A stretch of 64,000 bases of DNA from Verrucomicrobiia bacterium (GTDB lineage: Bacteria > Verrucomicrobiota > Verrucomicrobiia > Limisphaerales > Pedosphaeraceae), in contig DATAUW010000041.1 of NCBI GenBank assembly GCA_036268055.1, forward strand, positions 186,001 through 250,000, read 5' to 3'. Positions 52,763 through 63,028 of this stretch are shown piece by piece. Below the pieces are notes generated by a model. That model saw only the letters and a list, made by a program, of their open reading frames with translations. It had not been told where the DNA came from and did not search any database. How positions within the stretch are numbered: the stretch's first letter is position 1; each line of letters opens with the position of its first letter. A program made the translations under genes and the position numbers.

Positions 52763-53599
52763 GTGGACATTAAAAAAGCCATCATCACCGCGGCGGGAAA
52801 AAATCAGCCCACCCTGCCCTTGCAAACGCTCGTGGATCGCGACGGCACGCAGAAAACCGCCCTGACCATCATCCTCGAAGAAGTGCTCAAGGCGGGCATC
52901 GAAGAAATTTGTGTGGTGGTACGCCCCGGCGATCAGGCCGCTTATCGCGCGGCGGGCGCTCATGCCGGTCGCGTGCAATTCATTGAGCAAACGAAATCAC
53001 CGGGTTACGGACAGGCAATCCATAGCGCGGTGGAATTCGCGGCAGGCGAACCCTTTTTGCATTTAGTCGGCGATCATCTTTACGTGAGCCGCGATCTAAA
53101 AAACTGTGCCCAACAATTAGTGGATGTGGCGCAGGCAGAAGCGTGTTCCGTTTCCGCTGTCCAAGCCACACACGAAAGTAAACTCCCATTTTTCGGCGCG
53201 GTCGGTGGCCGTCTGGTCGCAGGACGGCATCGCTTGTATGAAATTGAAAGCGTCCTTGAAAAACCAACGCCTACCGAGGCGGAACAAAAATTGATCGTCC
53301 CGGGTTTGCGCGCGGGCCGGTATCTCTGTTTCTTCGGCATGCACGTGCTCACGCCCGCCGTGATGGATCTGATCGGCGAATTGATCGCGGAAGCCAAAGG
53401 TGGCGTGGCGCTTTCGGACGCGTTGAGCAAACTCGTAAACAAGGAGCGCTATCTCGCGCTCGAATTGCGTGGCCGCCGTTACGACATCGGCGTGCGCTAC
53501 GGACTGCTGACCGCGCAACTCGCGCTCGCATTCGACGGCAAGGACCGCGATGAAGTTTTATCCACTCTCGTCGAGCTAATGGCTTCGAGGGAAGAATGA
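52763..53599 (+). CDS. Sugar-1-phosphate nucleotidyltransferase-like protein with altered signature loop
   Basis: This 278-residue protein has the GT-A-like fold of GalU/glucose-1-phosphate nucleotidyltransferases: [20 protein letters not shown] at the N-terminus, [46 protein letters not shown] for the metal-binding Asp region, and [20 protein letters not shown]. The normal GxGTRxxP loop that holds the NTP is replaced by KNQPTLP with no Arg, so activity is doubtful or altered. The start is GTG 52763. It lies 43 bases upstream of the large GHMP-UDPGP fusion gene, so the two probably work together. Confidence 0.8.
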   Translation: MDIKKAIITAAGKNQPTLPLQTLVDRDGTQKTALTIILEEVLKAGIEEICVVVRPGDQAAYRAAGAHAGRVQFIEQTKSPGYGQAIHSAVEFAAGEPFLHLVGDHLYVSRDLKNCAQQLVDVAQAEACSVSAVQATHESKLPFFGAVGGRLVAGRHRLYEIESVLEKPTPTEAEQKLIVPGLRAGRYLCFFGMHVLTPAVMDLIGELIAEAKGGVALSDALSKLVNKERYLALELRGRRYDIGVRYGLLTAQLALAFDGKDRDEVLSTLVELMASREE

Positions 53600-53642
53600 T
53601 TTTTCACATGCCGCGAAACCGTTGCAGCAACTCCCGCGAAGC

Positions 53643-56600
53643 ATGACCGGCAGATTGCGTCACATCATCACGGCGTCCGACTCTGCGGCGCGCAATCAAT
53701 CGCTCGACGCGTTCGCGCGGGCCGCGTCGCTGGCCGAATTACTCGCCGAATGCGACGACCTCGAAAACTTCCGCCAGCACAGCGAAAATCTTTACGAGCG
53801 CGTGCGCGCGCTTTTTTTTCTTTACGCAATCCACCGGTTTCATTTGCCATCGAAGGCCGGGATGAAGCAGCGCGGTCACGTGCCGTTCAAAGGCTACGGA
53901 CATTTATTGCAGCGAAGATTCGAGGAAGCGCTGGAAGTTTTTTTAGCGGCGCAGGTATCGGACGGGCCGAGCGATGGAATTTCGAGCGCGCTGGCGGGAG
54001 CCTATTACCGATTGGGAATTCAAACGCTTGCCGACCAGGTGCGGCGAAGTGTGCGCTCCGTCCGCGGCAACCAATGGATGTTCCGCATGGGACATCCCGC
54101 AGACCAGCCGCTGCGCATCCGCGCCGAGTTGACGCAAAAAGGAAGCGATGGCAGTTATCCCATTTTGCGCGAGCGCACGCCGGTGCGGATGGACCTCACC
54201 CACAGCGCGTGGAGCGATATTTTTTTTCTGGGAATGGATTTTCCAGAAGGCGCGCAAGTGCTGAATGTTTCCGTGGATTTGGGTGTGAAGGGGCGTCACG
54301 CAAAACCCGAACCGCCCATCGAAGTTTACTTGCGCGTGATTGACGAACCGGTGCTGCGGCTCACGAGCGTGGACCTGGACGCGACCGCGGACATCACGAC
54401 ACTGAGCGATGTTTTCGATTTCGCGAAAGATTATTTGGGCTTGCTGAAAGCAGCGGTGGTCGCGGCGGGAATTGTGCCGCCGGGCATCGAAGGCTCGGGA
54501 CAAAATCTGGAGGACTTGCTGGCACGACTGGCCGGACCGGGACGCGGCTTGGAACTCGTGAGCAACGTCAACGCCATTCCCAAAGGTTCGCGTCTCGCCG
54601 TCTCGACCAATTTATTGGCCGCGCTGATTTCGGTGTGCATGCGCGCGACCGGCCAGGCGAAATCATTGGCGGGTTCGTTGCAGGAAACGGAACGGCGGCT
54701 GGTTTTGGCTCGCGCAATTCTCGGCGAATGGCTGGGCGGCTCCGGCGGTGGTTGGCAGGACTCGGGCGGCGTGTGGCCGGGAATGAAATTGATCCAGGGC
54801 GCATTCGCGGGCGAAGGCGATCCCGAATTCGGTTTGAGCCGCGGGCGGCTGATGCCAACCCATCGCGTCATCGGCACGGAGGAAATTTCGGCGGAGACGC
54901 GTCAGAAATTACAGGACAGCCTGGTGCTGGTGCATGGCGGCATGGCGCAAAACGTCGGGCCCATTTTGGAAATGGTGACGGAAAAATATTTGCTGCGCTC
55001 GGAAGCCGAATGGAAAGCGCGGCGGGAAGCCTTGGGAATTTTGGAGGAAATGCTGGCGGCGCTGCGCGAAGGCGATGTCCGGCGCGTGGGCGCGGTCACG
55101 TCGCGAAATTTCGCGGGCCCGATCCAAACGATCATTCCGTGGGCAAGCACCTATTACACGGAAACATTGATTGCGCGCGCGAAGGAATCGTTCGGCAAAG
55201 ATTTTTGGGGCTTCTGGATGCTCGGCGGAATGTCCGGCGGCGGCATGGGCTTCATCGTGTCGCCTGAAAAAAAGCAGGCGGCGCAAACGGGCTTGCAGGA
55301 GATCATGAGCCGGACCAAACGCGAACTGCAAGGCGCGCTGCCATTCGCGATGGAGCCGGTCGTCTATGATTTTGCCATCAACGAACGCGGCACCTGGGCG
55401 GACTTGCTGGCCGGCGATGAAGCCTTGCTGCCGCAAAGTTATTATGCGCTGATCGTGCCGCAATTATTACGGATGGACTTAAGAAAGCTGCCGCCTTTGC
55501 GCCGTGCGGAACTGGATAAATTCACCCAGGCGAGCCGGAAAAATCCCGCCCTCAGCGGCGTCGCGCAAAATATTTTCGACCGGCTGTTGCCGCGCACACG
55601 GCAGGAATCGGCCGGAGAAAACCTCGCGGAATTACTCGAACAAAATGCCTTTGACCGGGCGCAACACGAGCAGATTCGCGCCGACTTGAAAGACGGAAGA
55701 ATCGGCCTCGCGCAAAATCGTTTGCCCGCCAGTACGAAGATCGAAGACGTGTTGCCCGAGGACGTGACCGATGCATCCGCCGGATTGCCGTTCGAATATT
55801 CTGAAATCGGACGCGCGGCATTGAAGCGCGGAGAAGTTGCCGTGGTATCGCTCGCGGGCGGCGTCGGCAGCCGGTGGACACAAGGCGCGGGCGTAGTGAA
55901 GGCGCTGCATCCGTTCGCAAAATTGGGCGGAAAACACCGCACATTCCTCGAAGTGCATCTGGCCAAGAGCCGCCGCGTAAATCGCGACCTGGCCGTGGCG
56001 TTGCCGCACGTGGTCACGACCAGTTATTTGACCCACGGAGTCATCGAATCGTTTTTGGCGCGGCAGGAAAATTATCATTACGACGGCCCGCTGCTGCTCT
56101 CGCAAGGAAAAGCGATCGGTTTGCGCATGGTTCCGATGGTGCGCGATTTGAGATTTTTGTGGGAAGAGATGCCGCATCAATTACTCGACGAACAGGCACA
56201 AAAAATGCGCGAGAGCGGTCACGCGGCGCTGATCAACTGGGCTCAGGCGGCGGAGGGAAGCGATTACACCGACAACGTGGCATCCCAATGCCTGCATCCG
56301 GTGGGACATTGGTATGAGATTTCAAACCTGTTGCGGAACGGAACCTTGTCGCGATTGCTGCGCGAACGTCTAAACCTGAAATATTTGTTGCTGCATAATA
56401 TTGATACCCTCGGCGTGGACGTGGACGCAGCATTGCTGGGCTTGCACATCAAACAAGATGCGGGACTTTCGTTTGAGGTCATCACGCGGCGGATTGAAGA
56501 TCGCGGCGGCGGACTCGCGCGCGTGAATGGCAAGGTGCGCATTCTCGAAGGTCTCGCGATGCCCCGCGAAGAGGACGAATTTTTTCTGTCGTATTACAAT

Positions 56601-56954
56601 ACGCTGACGACGTGGATCAGTGTGGAAAAATTACTGGCCGTATTCGACCTGACCATAGGCGACCTGGAAAATGCCGAACGCGTGTCCGCCGCCATCCGCC
56701 AACTGGCCGCGCGCATGCCCACTTATATCACGCTCAAAGACGTCAAAAAACGCTGGGGTCAGGGACAAGAGGATATTTTCCCGGTGGCGCAATTCGAAAA
56801 ATTGTGGGGCGACATGAGCGCGCTGCCCGAGTTGGAATGCAAATATGTGGTCGTCTCCCGCGCGCGCGGCCAGCAACTCAAGGAACAGGCGCAGTTGGAC
56901 GGGTGGCTCCGCGATGGCTCGGCGAAAGCCGTTGAAGCAGGAGCCCTGTTTTAG
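53643..56954 (+). CDS. Bifunctional sugar kinase (GHMP) / UDPGP-type nucleotidyltransferase fusion
   Basis: This 1103-residue protein joins two enzymes of sugar-nucleotide salvage. After a helical N-terminal part (1-170) comes a GHMP-kinase-like part (about 175-560): [14 protein letters not shown] (about 178), [19 protein letters not shown] (about 309-327), GGWQDSGG (about 369) and the closing [12 protein letters not shown] (about 526-537), which resemble fucokinase-type GHMP enzymes. From about 720 a UDPGP-family nucleotidyltransferase follows: [12 protein letters not shown] (about 735), [31 protein letters not shown] and [12 protein letters not shown]. This is the opposite domain order to the fucokinase/GDP-fucose pyrophosphorylase FKP. 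Start ATG 53643 or TTG 53622. Kinase motif residues depart from consensus in places, so substrate and activity are open. Confidence 0.82.
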   Translation: MTGRLRHIITASDSAARNQSLDAFARAASLAELLAECDDLENFRQHSENLYERVRALFFLYAIHRFHLPSKAGMKQRGHVPFKGYGHLLQRRFEEALEVFLAAQVSDGPSDGISSALAGAYYRLGIQTLADQVRRSVRSVRGNQWMFRMGHPADQPLRIRAELTQKGSDGSYPILRERTPVRMDLTHSAWSDIFFLGMDFPEGAQVLNVSVDLGVKGRHAKPEPPIEVYLRVIDEPVLRLTSVDLDATADITTLSDVFDFAKDYLGLLKAAVVAAGIVPPGIEGSGQNLEDLLARLAGPGRGLELVSNVNAIPKGSRLAVSTNLLAALISVCMRATGQAKSLAGSLQETERRLVLARAILGEWLGGSGGGWQDSGGVWPGMKLIQGAFAGEGDPEFGLSRGRLMPTHRVIGTEEISAETRQKLQDSLVLVHGGMAQNVGPILEMVTEKYLLRSEAEWKARREALGILEEMLAALREGDVRRVGAVTSRNFAGPIQTIIPWASTYYTETLIARAKESFGKDFWGFWMLGGMSGGGMGFIVSPEKKQAAQTGLQEIMSRTKRELQGALPFAMEPVVYDFAINERGTWADLLAGDEALLPQSYYALIVPQLLRMDLRKLPPLRRAELDKFTQASRKNPALSGVAQNIFDRLLPRTRQESAGENLAELLEQNAFDRAQHEQIRADLKDGRIGLAQNRLPASTKIEDVLPEDVTDASAGLPFEYSEIGRAALKRGEVAVVSLAGGVGSRWTQGAGVVKALHPFAKLGGKHRTFLEVHLAKSRRVNRDLAVALPHVVTTSYLTHGVIESFLARQENYHYDGPLLLSQGKAIGLRMVPMVRDLRFLWEEMPHQLLDEQAQKMRESGHAALINWAQAAEGSDYTDNVASQCLHPVGHWYEISNLLRNGTLSRLLRERLNLKYLLLHNIDTLGVDVDAALLGLHIKQDAGLSFEVITRRIEDRGGGLARVNGKVRILEGLAMPREEDEFFLSYYNTLTTWISVEKLLAVFDLTIGDLENAERVSAAIRQLAARMPTYITLKDVKKRWGQGQEDIFPVAQFEKLWGDMSALPELECKYVVVSRARGQQLKEQAQLDGWLRDGSAKAVEAGALF

Positions 56955-57108
56955 CTGCGTGTGAGTTCACCACATTTCAAAATTCGTGTTCTATCTGTGA
57001 ATAAACTTCGCCACGATGCGGGTTGCGATGTTTGCCCCTAACAGATTGGCATCTCATCCAAAATAAGGATTCTCGACTATCCCGCCAAAACCATGTATGG
57101 TGCAAGGT

Positions 57109-57348
57109 ATGACAGTCACAATGGAAGTTGGAACCGGGCAACTAGCCGACCTGATAAAGCAGGTTCAGGCGGGTGATGAAGTTTTGCTGACGCAGAACGC
57201 CAAGCCGGTGGCCAAACTAGTGGCCGCACATGAAAAACCCGCCGCGTCCCGTAAGGCGGTTCCCATCCGCTCAATTTCCGGTCATCGGGTATTGATTCCC
57301 AATGTTTCACAAGAAGAACTGGCTGAAGAAATGTTCAACCGGCCATGA
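57109..57348 (+). CDS. VapB/Phd-like antitoxin
   Basis: This antitoxin has about 79 residues from ATG 57109 (83 from an ATG at 57097). The N-terminal part MTVTMEVGTGQLADLIKQVQ and VLLTQNAKPVAKLVA is the Phd/YefM DNA-binding fold. The C-terminal part binds the toxin. Its stop overlaps the toxin ATG (ATGA), so the two are translationally coupled. No ribosome-binding site clearly decides between the two starts; the shorter matches the usual MTV start of the family. Confidence 0.85.
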   Translation: MTVTMEVGTGQLADLIKQVQAGDEVLLTQNAKPVAKLVAAHEKPAASRKAVPIRSISGHRVLIPNVSQEELAEEMFNRP

Positions 57349-57773
57349 TTGGTTTGGACTGCAATATTTTGGTCCAACTTGCTTTCGCCGAACATCCGGC
57401 CAATACGAAATCTCAGGCGATGGTGAAAGCAGAAATCGAGAGCGGCGCAGACTTGGTTTTCCCATCGCTCGTCATCACTGAATTCCTTCATATTGCGACG
57501 GACGGACGCAGGTTTTCACCTCCGTTCAGCATGACCGAAGCCGTGGCGTGGATTCAGGAATTTATGACCAATCCGGCTGTCCGTTTGCTTGAGCCAACAC
57601 AAGCAAGTCTGAATCAAACGCTGCAATGGATTAAACAATTCAATTTAGGCCGCAAACGCGTCCTTGATACACATCTTGCCGCCATTCTGCACACGCACGG
57701 TGTTCGCCGTTTGTTGACTTCCAATCCTTCCGACTTCACCGTGTTTGGCGTTTTGGAAACCGTCACGCCTTAG
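57345..57773 (+). CDS. PIN-domain toxin (VapC family)
   Basis: This 142-residue PIN ribonuclease toxin has the acidic active-site residues expected: D5 in IGLDCNI, Glu in VITEFLHIATDG, Asp in RVLDTHLAAIL and a final Asp in SNPSDFTVF. Such toxins cut tRNA or other RNA when not bound by antitoxin. It is coupled to the Phd-type antitoxin by a four-base overlap, so the pair is a complete toxin-antitoxin module. It sits between large, unrelated genes, as mobile toxin-antitoxin loci often do, without direct repeats I could see. Confidence 0.9.
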   Translation: MIGLDCNILVQLAFAEHPANTKSQAMVKAEIESGADLVFPSLVITEFLHIATDGRRFSPPFSMTEAVAWIQEFMTNPAVRLLEPTQASLNQTLQWIKQFNLGRKRVLDTHLAAILHTHGVRRLLTSNPSDFTVFGVLETVTP

Positions 57774-57916
57774 TTTAAATCAATGGCGAATTAGTCTTGC
57801 TCTGAATCGAGTTTATAGACTCTGTTCCGTATGTGGCTGACTCACTCCCTTCTTTCCGTAAAAATCCTCGTTCCTCCACAGTGACATTCCCTCAACTCTC
57901 CATTATATTTCCGTCC

Positions 57917-59458
57917 ATGACCCGGCCGCGCCACAAAGCCATCTTAATTTTTTTTATCGCCATCTGCGCGGTCTTCTCCGCGTCCGCCGATGACGACACC
58001 GATGCCCTTACTCACCAGCATTGGTACGAAGCCCGTACCCAGCATTTCAATCTCTACAGTTGCGGCCCCACCCAGGAAGTTTACAAAGCCATTGCCCGCC
58101 TCGAACAATTCCGCGACGCCTACGGCCTCCTCGCCGGCGCGCAAGTCCTCACCTCGCCGCCCATCACCGTCATCGCTTTTCCCGATCACGCGTCCATGCG
58201 CCCGTTCCTGCCGCAATACCAGGGCCAGGCCGAAAGTCTCTCCGGGTTTTTCAAGCGCAGCAGCGATGAAAATCTCATCGTCCTCGAACTCGCCGGCACC
58301 AATTCCGAATCGCTTGACACTGTCTATCACGAATTCACGCATCTGCTCCTTCGCCGCAATGACGACATCTGGCCCGTCTGGCTCGAGGAAGGCATGGCCG
58401 AAATTTATTCGACCTTCGAAGCCGCCGGACGCACGGTTCGTTTCGGCAAGCCCATCGAACATCATCTTTGGATTCTGCATCACGAGCCACTCATGCCTTT
58501 GAAAGACTTGCTCGCCGTCACGCACACCTCGCCCCAATACAATGAGCAAAGTTATCAAGGCATGTTCTACGCCGAATCCTGGCTGCTCACGCATTATTTG
58601 ATGAATGGCGATAATCCTATTATCAAAGCGCGATTTCGCGATTACACTCCCCTGCTTCGCCGCGGCCAATCCACCATCGAGGCTTTTACCAACGCCCTCC
58701 GCTTGCCGTTGCCCGCCATCGAGGCCGATTTCCATCGCTACCTTGAGCGTGGCCGATTCGATCCTGTGATCGCACCCGTGTCCATGGATTTGTCCGCGCC
58801 CCGGCAAGTCGCCACCCGCCCCATTGGCCGCGTAGAAACCTGTTTTCGTCTCGGCGATGAATTACTGCGCATCAATCGCGCCGACGCCGCCGAACCGTTT
58901 TTTGCCGAAGCCGAAAAAATCGCGCCCAACAGTCCCCTGCCCTACGAAGGCCTCGGCATGCTCGCCTTGCAACGCGAACATTCCGACGAGGCATTGCGCG
59001 ATTTGAAAACCGCCGTTGACAAAGGTTCCACAAGTTTTCTCGCCCATTACCTTTACGCAGAAACGAAATTCCACGCGCAGGGCGATGGCCAGGGCCGCTA
59101 CACCCGTCTTGATCCCACGATTGCCACCGAAATTCACAACGAATTGCAACGCTCCATCGAACTCATGCCCACCTTTGGCCCGTCGCACGAACTGATGGGA
59201 TTTTTTGAATTGGTCCAGGGCGATGAGCTTGCCGATGCCCAGCAACAATTACTTCGCGCCATCCAGCTTGAGCCCGAAAATCAATGGTATCTGATCTCGC
59301 TCGCCCAGGTGCAACTCCGCAGCCGCGATCTCGATGCCGCGCGCCGCACGCTCGAACCCTTGCGGCTCGCCACCACGGAACCCAAACTCCGCGAACGCGC
59401 CGAGGAAGAAGTCACCGAGATAGACCGCTTCCAGAAGCGGCTCAACAGCGGCAGGTAA
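57917..59458 (+). CDS. Exported DUF1570/peptidase MA-like protein with TPR repeats
   Basis: This 513-residue protein has a signal peptide (about 1-24, KAILIFFIAICAVFSASAD). A metallopeptidase-like domain follows with HEFTHLLLRR (HExxH zinc motif, about 139-148) and the downstream WLEEGMAEIY Glu region. The C-terminal half (about 305-510) has TPR-like helical pairs such as GDELLRINRADAAEPFFAEA and LQLEPENQWYLISLAQVQL-type repeats (AIQLEPENQWYLISLAQVQL). Such proteins are abundant in Verrucomicrobia and Planctomycetes and may act on exported or surface proteins. Codons before 57917 lie in another unlikely stretch, so the start is set at the signal peptide. It ends 2 bases from the convergent lipoprotein gene. 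Confidence 0.82.
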   Translation: MTRPRHKAILIFFIAICAVFSASADDDTDALTHQHWYEARTQHFNLYSCGPTQEVYKAIARLEQFRDAYGLLAGAQVLTSPPITVIAFPDHASMRPFLPQYQGQAESLSGFFKRSSDENLIVLELAGTNSESLDTVYHEFTHLLLRRNDDIWPVWLEEGMAEIYSTFEAAGRTVRFGKPIEHHLWILHHEPLMPLKDLLAVTHTSPQYNEQSYQGMFYAESWLLTHYLMNGDNPIIKARFRDYTPLLRRGQSTIEAFTNALRLPLPAIEADFHRYLERGRFDPVIAPVSMDLSAPRQVATRPIGRVETCFRLGDELLRINRADAAEPFFAEAEKIAPNSPLPYEGLGMLALQREHSDEALRDLKTAVDKGSTSFLAHYLYAETKFHAQGDGQGRYTRLDPTIATEIHNELQRSIELMPTFGPSHELMGFFELVQGDELADAQQQLLRAIQLEPENQWYLISLAQVQLRSRDLDAARRTLEPLRLATTEPKLRERAEEEVTEIDRFQKRLNSGR

Positions 59459-59460
59459 TC

Positions 59461-60237
59461 TCAGTAACTGTAATTGTTTCCCGACTTGGGATCGATCTTT
59501 CGGTCGCTGCCCGAGGAAATTTTCGATTTCGATTTCCGCGCGAACAATTCCCCCACCATCGAATCCGCGCTCGCGTATTTGGTGAAACCTTCGGGCGGCA
59601 GGAACAGTTTCCGCTCCAAATCTTCGGAGCGCATCGCCATCAAATCCAGCGTGAACATCACCGGCGACTTCACTGTGCGGATCCGCACTGGGAACGCGTT
59701 CACATCCGACGCCTGCCACACCGCGAAAGTCGTCGTCGTTCCATCGTCGCATGTCACCGCCACTTCCACCTCGTGCCCCGGATGCCCATTCACTACCTCG
59801 CCCGGCGCGCCCGCCGTCTGCGACATCATCTGCACTCGCGTTACATGCGTCGGCGAAGCGATCGGCGCGTAACCTTGCAACGCCTCGCTCAAAACGAAAC
59901 CCGTCTCCTCTTTCACGTCCCAAAGAAACGTGCTGTCGCTATTCTTCGCCGTGAACAACATATGCTGCTCCCGCACCAATAATTGACCGGTCGTCGTCAC
60001 GGTGTTCGATACCCCAGGCTGCTCAATCGTCAGTCTCGCGCTGTAACCATTCGCATTCGTCAACAACGCCGCCGCCGGTCCCACCATGAACAGGGGAATT
60101 TTCGCGGCCTGCATCTCGTGATTGAATTCAAAATTTGAAACCTGATGGCGGCGGCCAAAACAACCCGCCAAAAAAATCACTCCCACAGCCAGCAGCATTG
60201 CCGCGCCAAATTTAAAATGTTCTCGATCAACTTTCAT
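59461..60237 (-). CDS. Putative lipoprotein of unknown function
   Basis: This 258-residue protein has a signal peptide with a lipobox (LAVGVIFLAGCFGRRHQ; Cys at about 26), so it is a membrane-anchored lipoprotein. The mature part has no recognised domain but is mostly beta (ARLTIEQPGVSNTVTTTGQL, LLVREQHMLFTAKNSDSTFL, KSPVMFTLDLMAMRSEDLER), with a basic C-terminus. It resembles families of LolA-like or DUF4412-like beta proteins only in outline, so I do not name it. It is convergent with the DUF1570 gene and starts about 200 bases from the end of the ABC permease gene. Confidence 0.75.
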   Translation of the reverse strand: MKVDREHFKFGAAMLLAVGVIFLAGCFGRRHQVSNFEFNHEMQAAKIPLFMVGPAAALLTNANGYSARLTIEQPGVSNTVTTTGQLLVREQHMLFTAKNSDSTFLWDVKEETGFVLSEALQGYAPIASPTHVTRVQMMSQTAGAPGEVVNGHPGHEVEVAVTCDDGTTTTFAVWQASDVNAFPVRIRTVKSPVMFTLDLMAMRSEDLERKLFLPPEGFTKYASADSMVGELFARKSKSKISSGSDRKIDPKSGNNYSY

Positions 60238-60433
60238 CGCCCAAAGCTACTCACCCCACAAGACACCGGTCAAGCCTGCGCAAATCCATCCGCCCGTTCT
60301 ACATTCATTCCAATCAATCCGTTTTTTCGATTTTATCCTCCTCTGCGACTCCGCGTCAACTTTTCGCCCAAACCCACCGCTCTCGATTCATCATCCCCAA
60401 TTCCACACTCCACACTCCGCATTCCGCACTTTC
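60238..60433. other. Intergenic region with a degenerate octamer repeat
   Basis: About 200 bases between the ABC permease stop and the lipoprotein start. It contains CCTCTGCG ACTCCGCG TCAAC at 60340-60359, a short version of the tandem octamers at 48795. Otherwise nothing was recognised. Confidence 0.4.
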
Positions 60434-63019
60434 TCAGCCCCCGCGCAACACCGCCAACGGCGGCTGCTTCAACAACCCGCGGCTCATTAACAACCCTGTC
60501 ACCACCGTCAATGTCGGCACGATGGCCATCGCCACCACCAGCGGCAAAATCTCCGGTACAAAATTCATCTTGAACACGAACCAGCACAACGCCCACGCCG
60601 CGCCCAGCGCCAGCACCACCCCAGTCAACGCCGCCAGTGTTCCCAAAGCCGCGTACTCGACCAATAAAATTTGCAAAATCTGTTTTCGCGATGCCCCCAG
60701 CGTCCGCAACAAAACACTCTCCTGCATACGTTGATATCGTCCCGTCAACAATGCCCCCACCAGCACCAGCAAACCCGTCGCCACCGTGAACATCGCCATG
60801 AACCGCACCGCCAAAGAAATCTTGCTCACGATGGCATCCACCGTTTTCAACACCAGCGCTAAGTCAATCGTCGAAACATTTGGATATTGCCGCACCAGCG
60901 CCCGCTGCAATTTGGCCGAATCGTCCGGCGTCGAAATATGCGTCACCAGCACATACATCGCCGGCGCCTCTTCCAATGCGCCCTGCGGAAATACCACGAA
61001 AAAATTCGGCTGCACACGGCGCCAATCTACCTCCCGCAAACTCGCCACTCGCGTCAAAATCGGTACGCCTTGAACGTCGAAAACAATTTCATCGCCCACG
61101 CCGACGTGTAATTCCTTCGCCAGATCATTCTCAACCGAAATCGGCGCTGGATTCGTCCCGCCCAATGCCTGCGGTTCCCATTTGCCCGCCGTGATTTTTT
61201 CTCCGTCGCGCAAGTGATCGCTATACGTGCTCCGATATTCATGCCGCAACGTCCAGTGCGGCACGCGATTTCCCCGGTCTCTGCGCCCGCGCCGTTCCCC
61301 CGGTTCCCCATGATCTTCCTTCTCGCTCAGCATCGCCTCGACCGACTTTCCTTTCACCGATTCCAGCCGCATCGTCACGATCGGCGCTTCATCCAAAATC
61401 GGAAAATGAAATGACTCCACGAGTTTCGCCACGCCGCCAATCTGGTCAGGCTGGATGTCGAAGAAGATCGTATTCGCCTGGTTGGTCCCGCTCGACGTCA
61501 CCAGTTGCGTCAACAACGTGCGCTGCACCAAATACAAACTCACCATCAAAAAAGTTCCCACGCCCAGCGCTAATAATAACAGCAGCGTGCGATTATTTGG
61601 CCGATGCAGATTCGTCACACCCTGCCGCAACGCGAATGGCAAATTTCGCAGCGTCAATTTTCGCGTCAAAAAAATCAGCAGCGACGCTATTCCCGTCAAC
61701 ACCCCGAACGCCACGCCCAGGCCCGCAGGAAACCCGATTCCGATTCGCCAGTCATGGCTCTGCGCAAATGCAAATGCCGCAATTCCCAAAATCAACACCA
61801 CACTCACCACCCACCGCAGCGGATCTCTCCGCGCCTTTGCCGATTCGTACGACGCCCGGATCGCCGCCAGCGGGGATACTCGCCGCACCGTCAACATCGG
61901 CAGCAACGCAAATAAAACACTGATCAAAAATCCTACCCCGACCGCTCGCGCCACCGCCCACCACGACGTATGAAATTGAAAATCAAATGGAATCAAATCC
62001 GCCAGCACGCCTGGCAGCGCAAATTGAATCACGATTCCCAACGCCGCGCCGACCAGCGCCCCGAACATCCCCAGCGCCATTCCTTGCGCGAGATAAATCG
62101 CAAATGTCTGACCCACCGAACAGCCAAGGCATCGCAACAACGCCACCGTTACGAGCTTTTCCTTCACATGCACATGAATCGCACTCGCCACGCCCACGCC
62201 GCCGAGTAACAGTGCAATAAATCCCACGAGATTCAGGAAGTGATACAGGTTCTCCATTGCCCTTCCCAAATCGCGCTTGCTGTCCGCAACGGTGTGATGG
62301 CTGATGCGCAGCTTGTCGAGTTCCGGCTTGATGCGTTCGACCAGATTCGAGACATCCGTTTCCGGCGAGAATTTAAAATAGACGTTGTAATTCACCAGGC
62401 TCCCCGGCTTCAACAAATCCGTCTTCGCCAAATCCTCCAGCGGAATATAAACTCGCGGCGCGACCGCCGAGAGCGCCACATTTTCACCCGGAACTTTTTT
62501 CAACTCACCGACAATGGGCGTCGTCAAGCCACCCAGCTTCACCTGGTCGCCGACTTTTGCGTTGAATTGCTTTAGCAATCCTTCGTCCAGCAGCGCGCCG
62601 CCATGTCGAAAAATTTCTGCTCCATTCGTCGGATCTGTCTCCAACTTCCCATAAAAAGGAAAACCTCCGCCGAGCGCGCGCAGTTGCACCAGCCGCGTAC
62701 CTTCGCCGCGCGGAAAATAAATCATCGTGGAGAACATCGTCTCGCGCGACTGTTCCCCGCCTTGCGTCCGCATCAACTCCTCCGCGTCCGGTGTAAACGC
62801 CTCGCGCGAACTCAGCACCAGGTCCGCACCCACCAAACTCTTCGCCTGCTCCTCAATCGCGCGTTCCAAATTGCTTCCCAGCGACCCAATCGCCGTCAGC
62901 GCCGCGATGCCCAGTACAATCGAGCACGAAAATAACAACAGCCGCTTCCGGCTCGCACGGCTGTCCCGCCACGCCATCTGCCACGTCCACTTTGAAAAAA
63001 ATGATTTCAGGATTTCCAT
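60434..63019 (-). CDS. ABC transporter permease, FtsX/MacB-like (YbbP type)
   Basis: This 861-residue protein is the membrane part of a YbbAP/MacB-like exporter. It has an N-terminal helix (about 20-45, LLFSCSIVLGIAALTAIGSL), a large periplasmic domain (about 50-250; MFSTMIYFPRGEGTRLVQLR), a central membrane part (about 250-440), a second periplasmic domain and a C-terminal FtsX domain (about 730-860; LRTLGASRKQILQILLVEYA, ALAGVVLALGAAWALCWFVF). Ten or so membrane helices are likely. The usual role is export of lipoproteins, peptides or hydrophobic compounds, or outer-membrane maintenance. It lies 9 bases after the ATPase gene. Confidence 0.9.
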   Translation of the reverse strand: MEILKSFFSKWTWQMAWRDSRASRKRLLLFSCSIVLGIAALTAIGSLGSNLERAIEEQAKSLVGADLVLSSREAFTPDAEELMRTQGGEQSRETMFSTMIYFPRGEGTRLVQLRALGGGFPFYGKLETDPTNGAEIFRHGGALLDEGLLKQFNAKVGDQVKLGGLTTPIVGELKKVPGENVALSAVAPRVYIPLEDLAKTDLLKPGSLVNYNVYFKFSPETDVSNLVERIKPELDKLRISHHTVADSKRDLGRAMENLYHFLNLVGFIALLLGGVGVASAIHVHVKEKLVTVALLRCLGCSVGQTFAIYLAQGMALGMFGALVGAALGIVIQFALPGVLADLIPFDFQFHTSWWAVARAVGVGFLISVLFALLPMLTVRRVSPLAAIRASYESAKARRDPLRWVVSVVLILGIAAFAFAQSHDWRIGIGFPAGLGVAFGVLTGIASLLIFLTRKLTLRNLPFALRQGVTNLHRPNNRTLLLLLALGVGTFLMVSLYLVQRTLLTQLVTSSGTNQANTIFFDIQPDQIGGVAKLVESFHFPILDEAPIVTMRLESVKGKSVEAMLSEKEDHGEPGERRGRRDRGNRVPHWTLRHEYRSTYSDHLRDGEKITAGKWEPQALGGTNPAPISVENDLAKELHVGVGDEIVFDVQGVPILTRVASLREVDWRRVQPNFFVVFPQGALEEAPAMYVLVTHISTPDDSAKLQRALVRQYPNVSTIDLALVLKTVDAIVSKISLAVRFMAMFTVATGLLVLVGALLTGRYQRMQESVLLRTLGASRKQILQILLVEYAALGTLAALTGVVLALGAAWALCWFVFKMNFVPEILPLVVAMAIVPTLTVVTGLLMSRGLLKQPPLAVLRGG

Positions 63020-63028
63020 CGCGAAATT

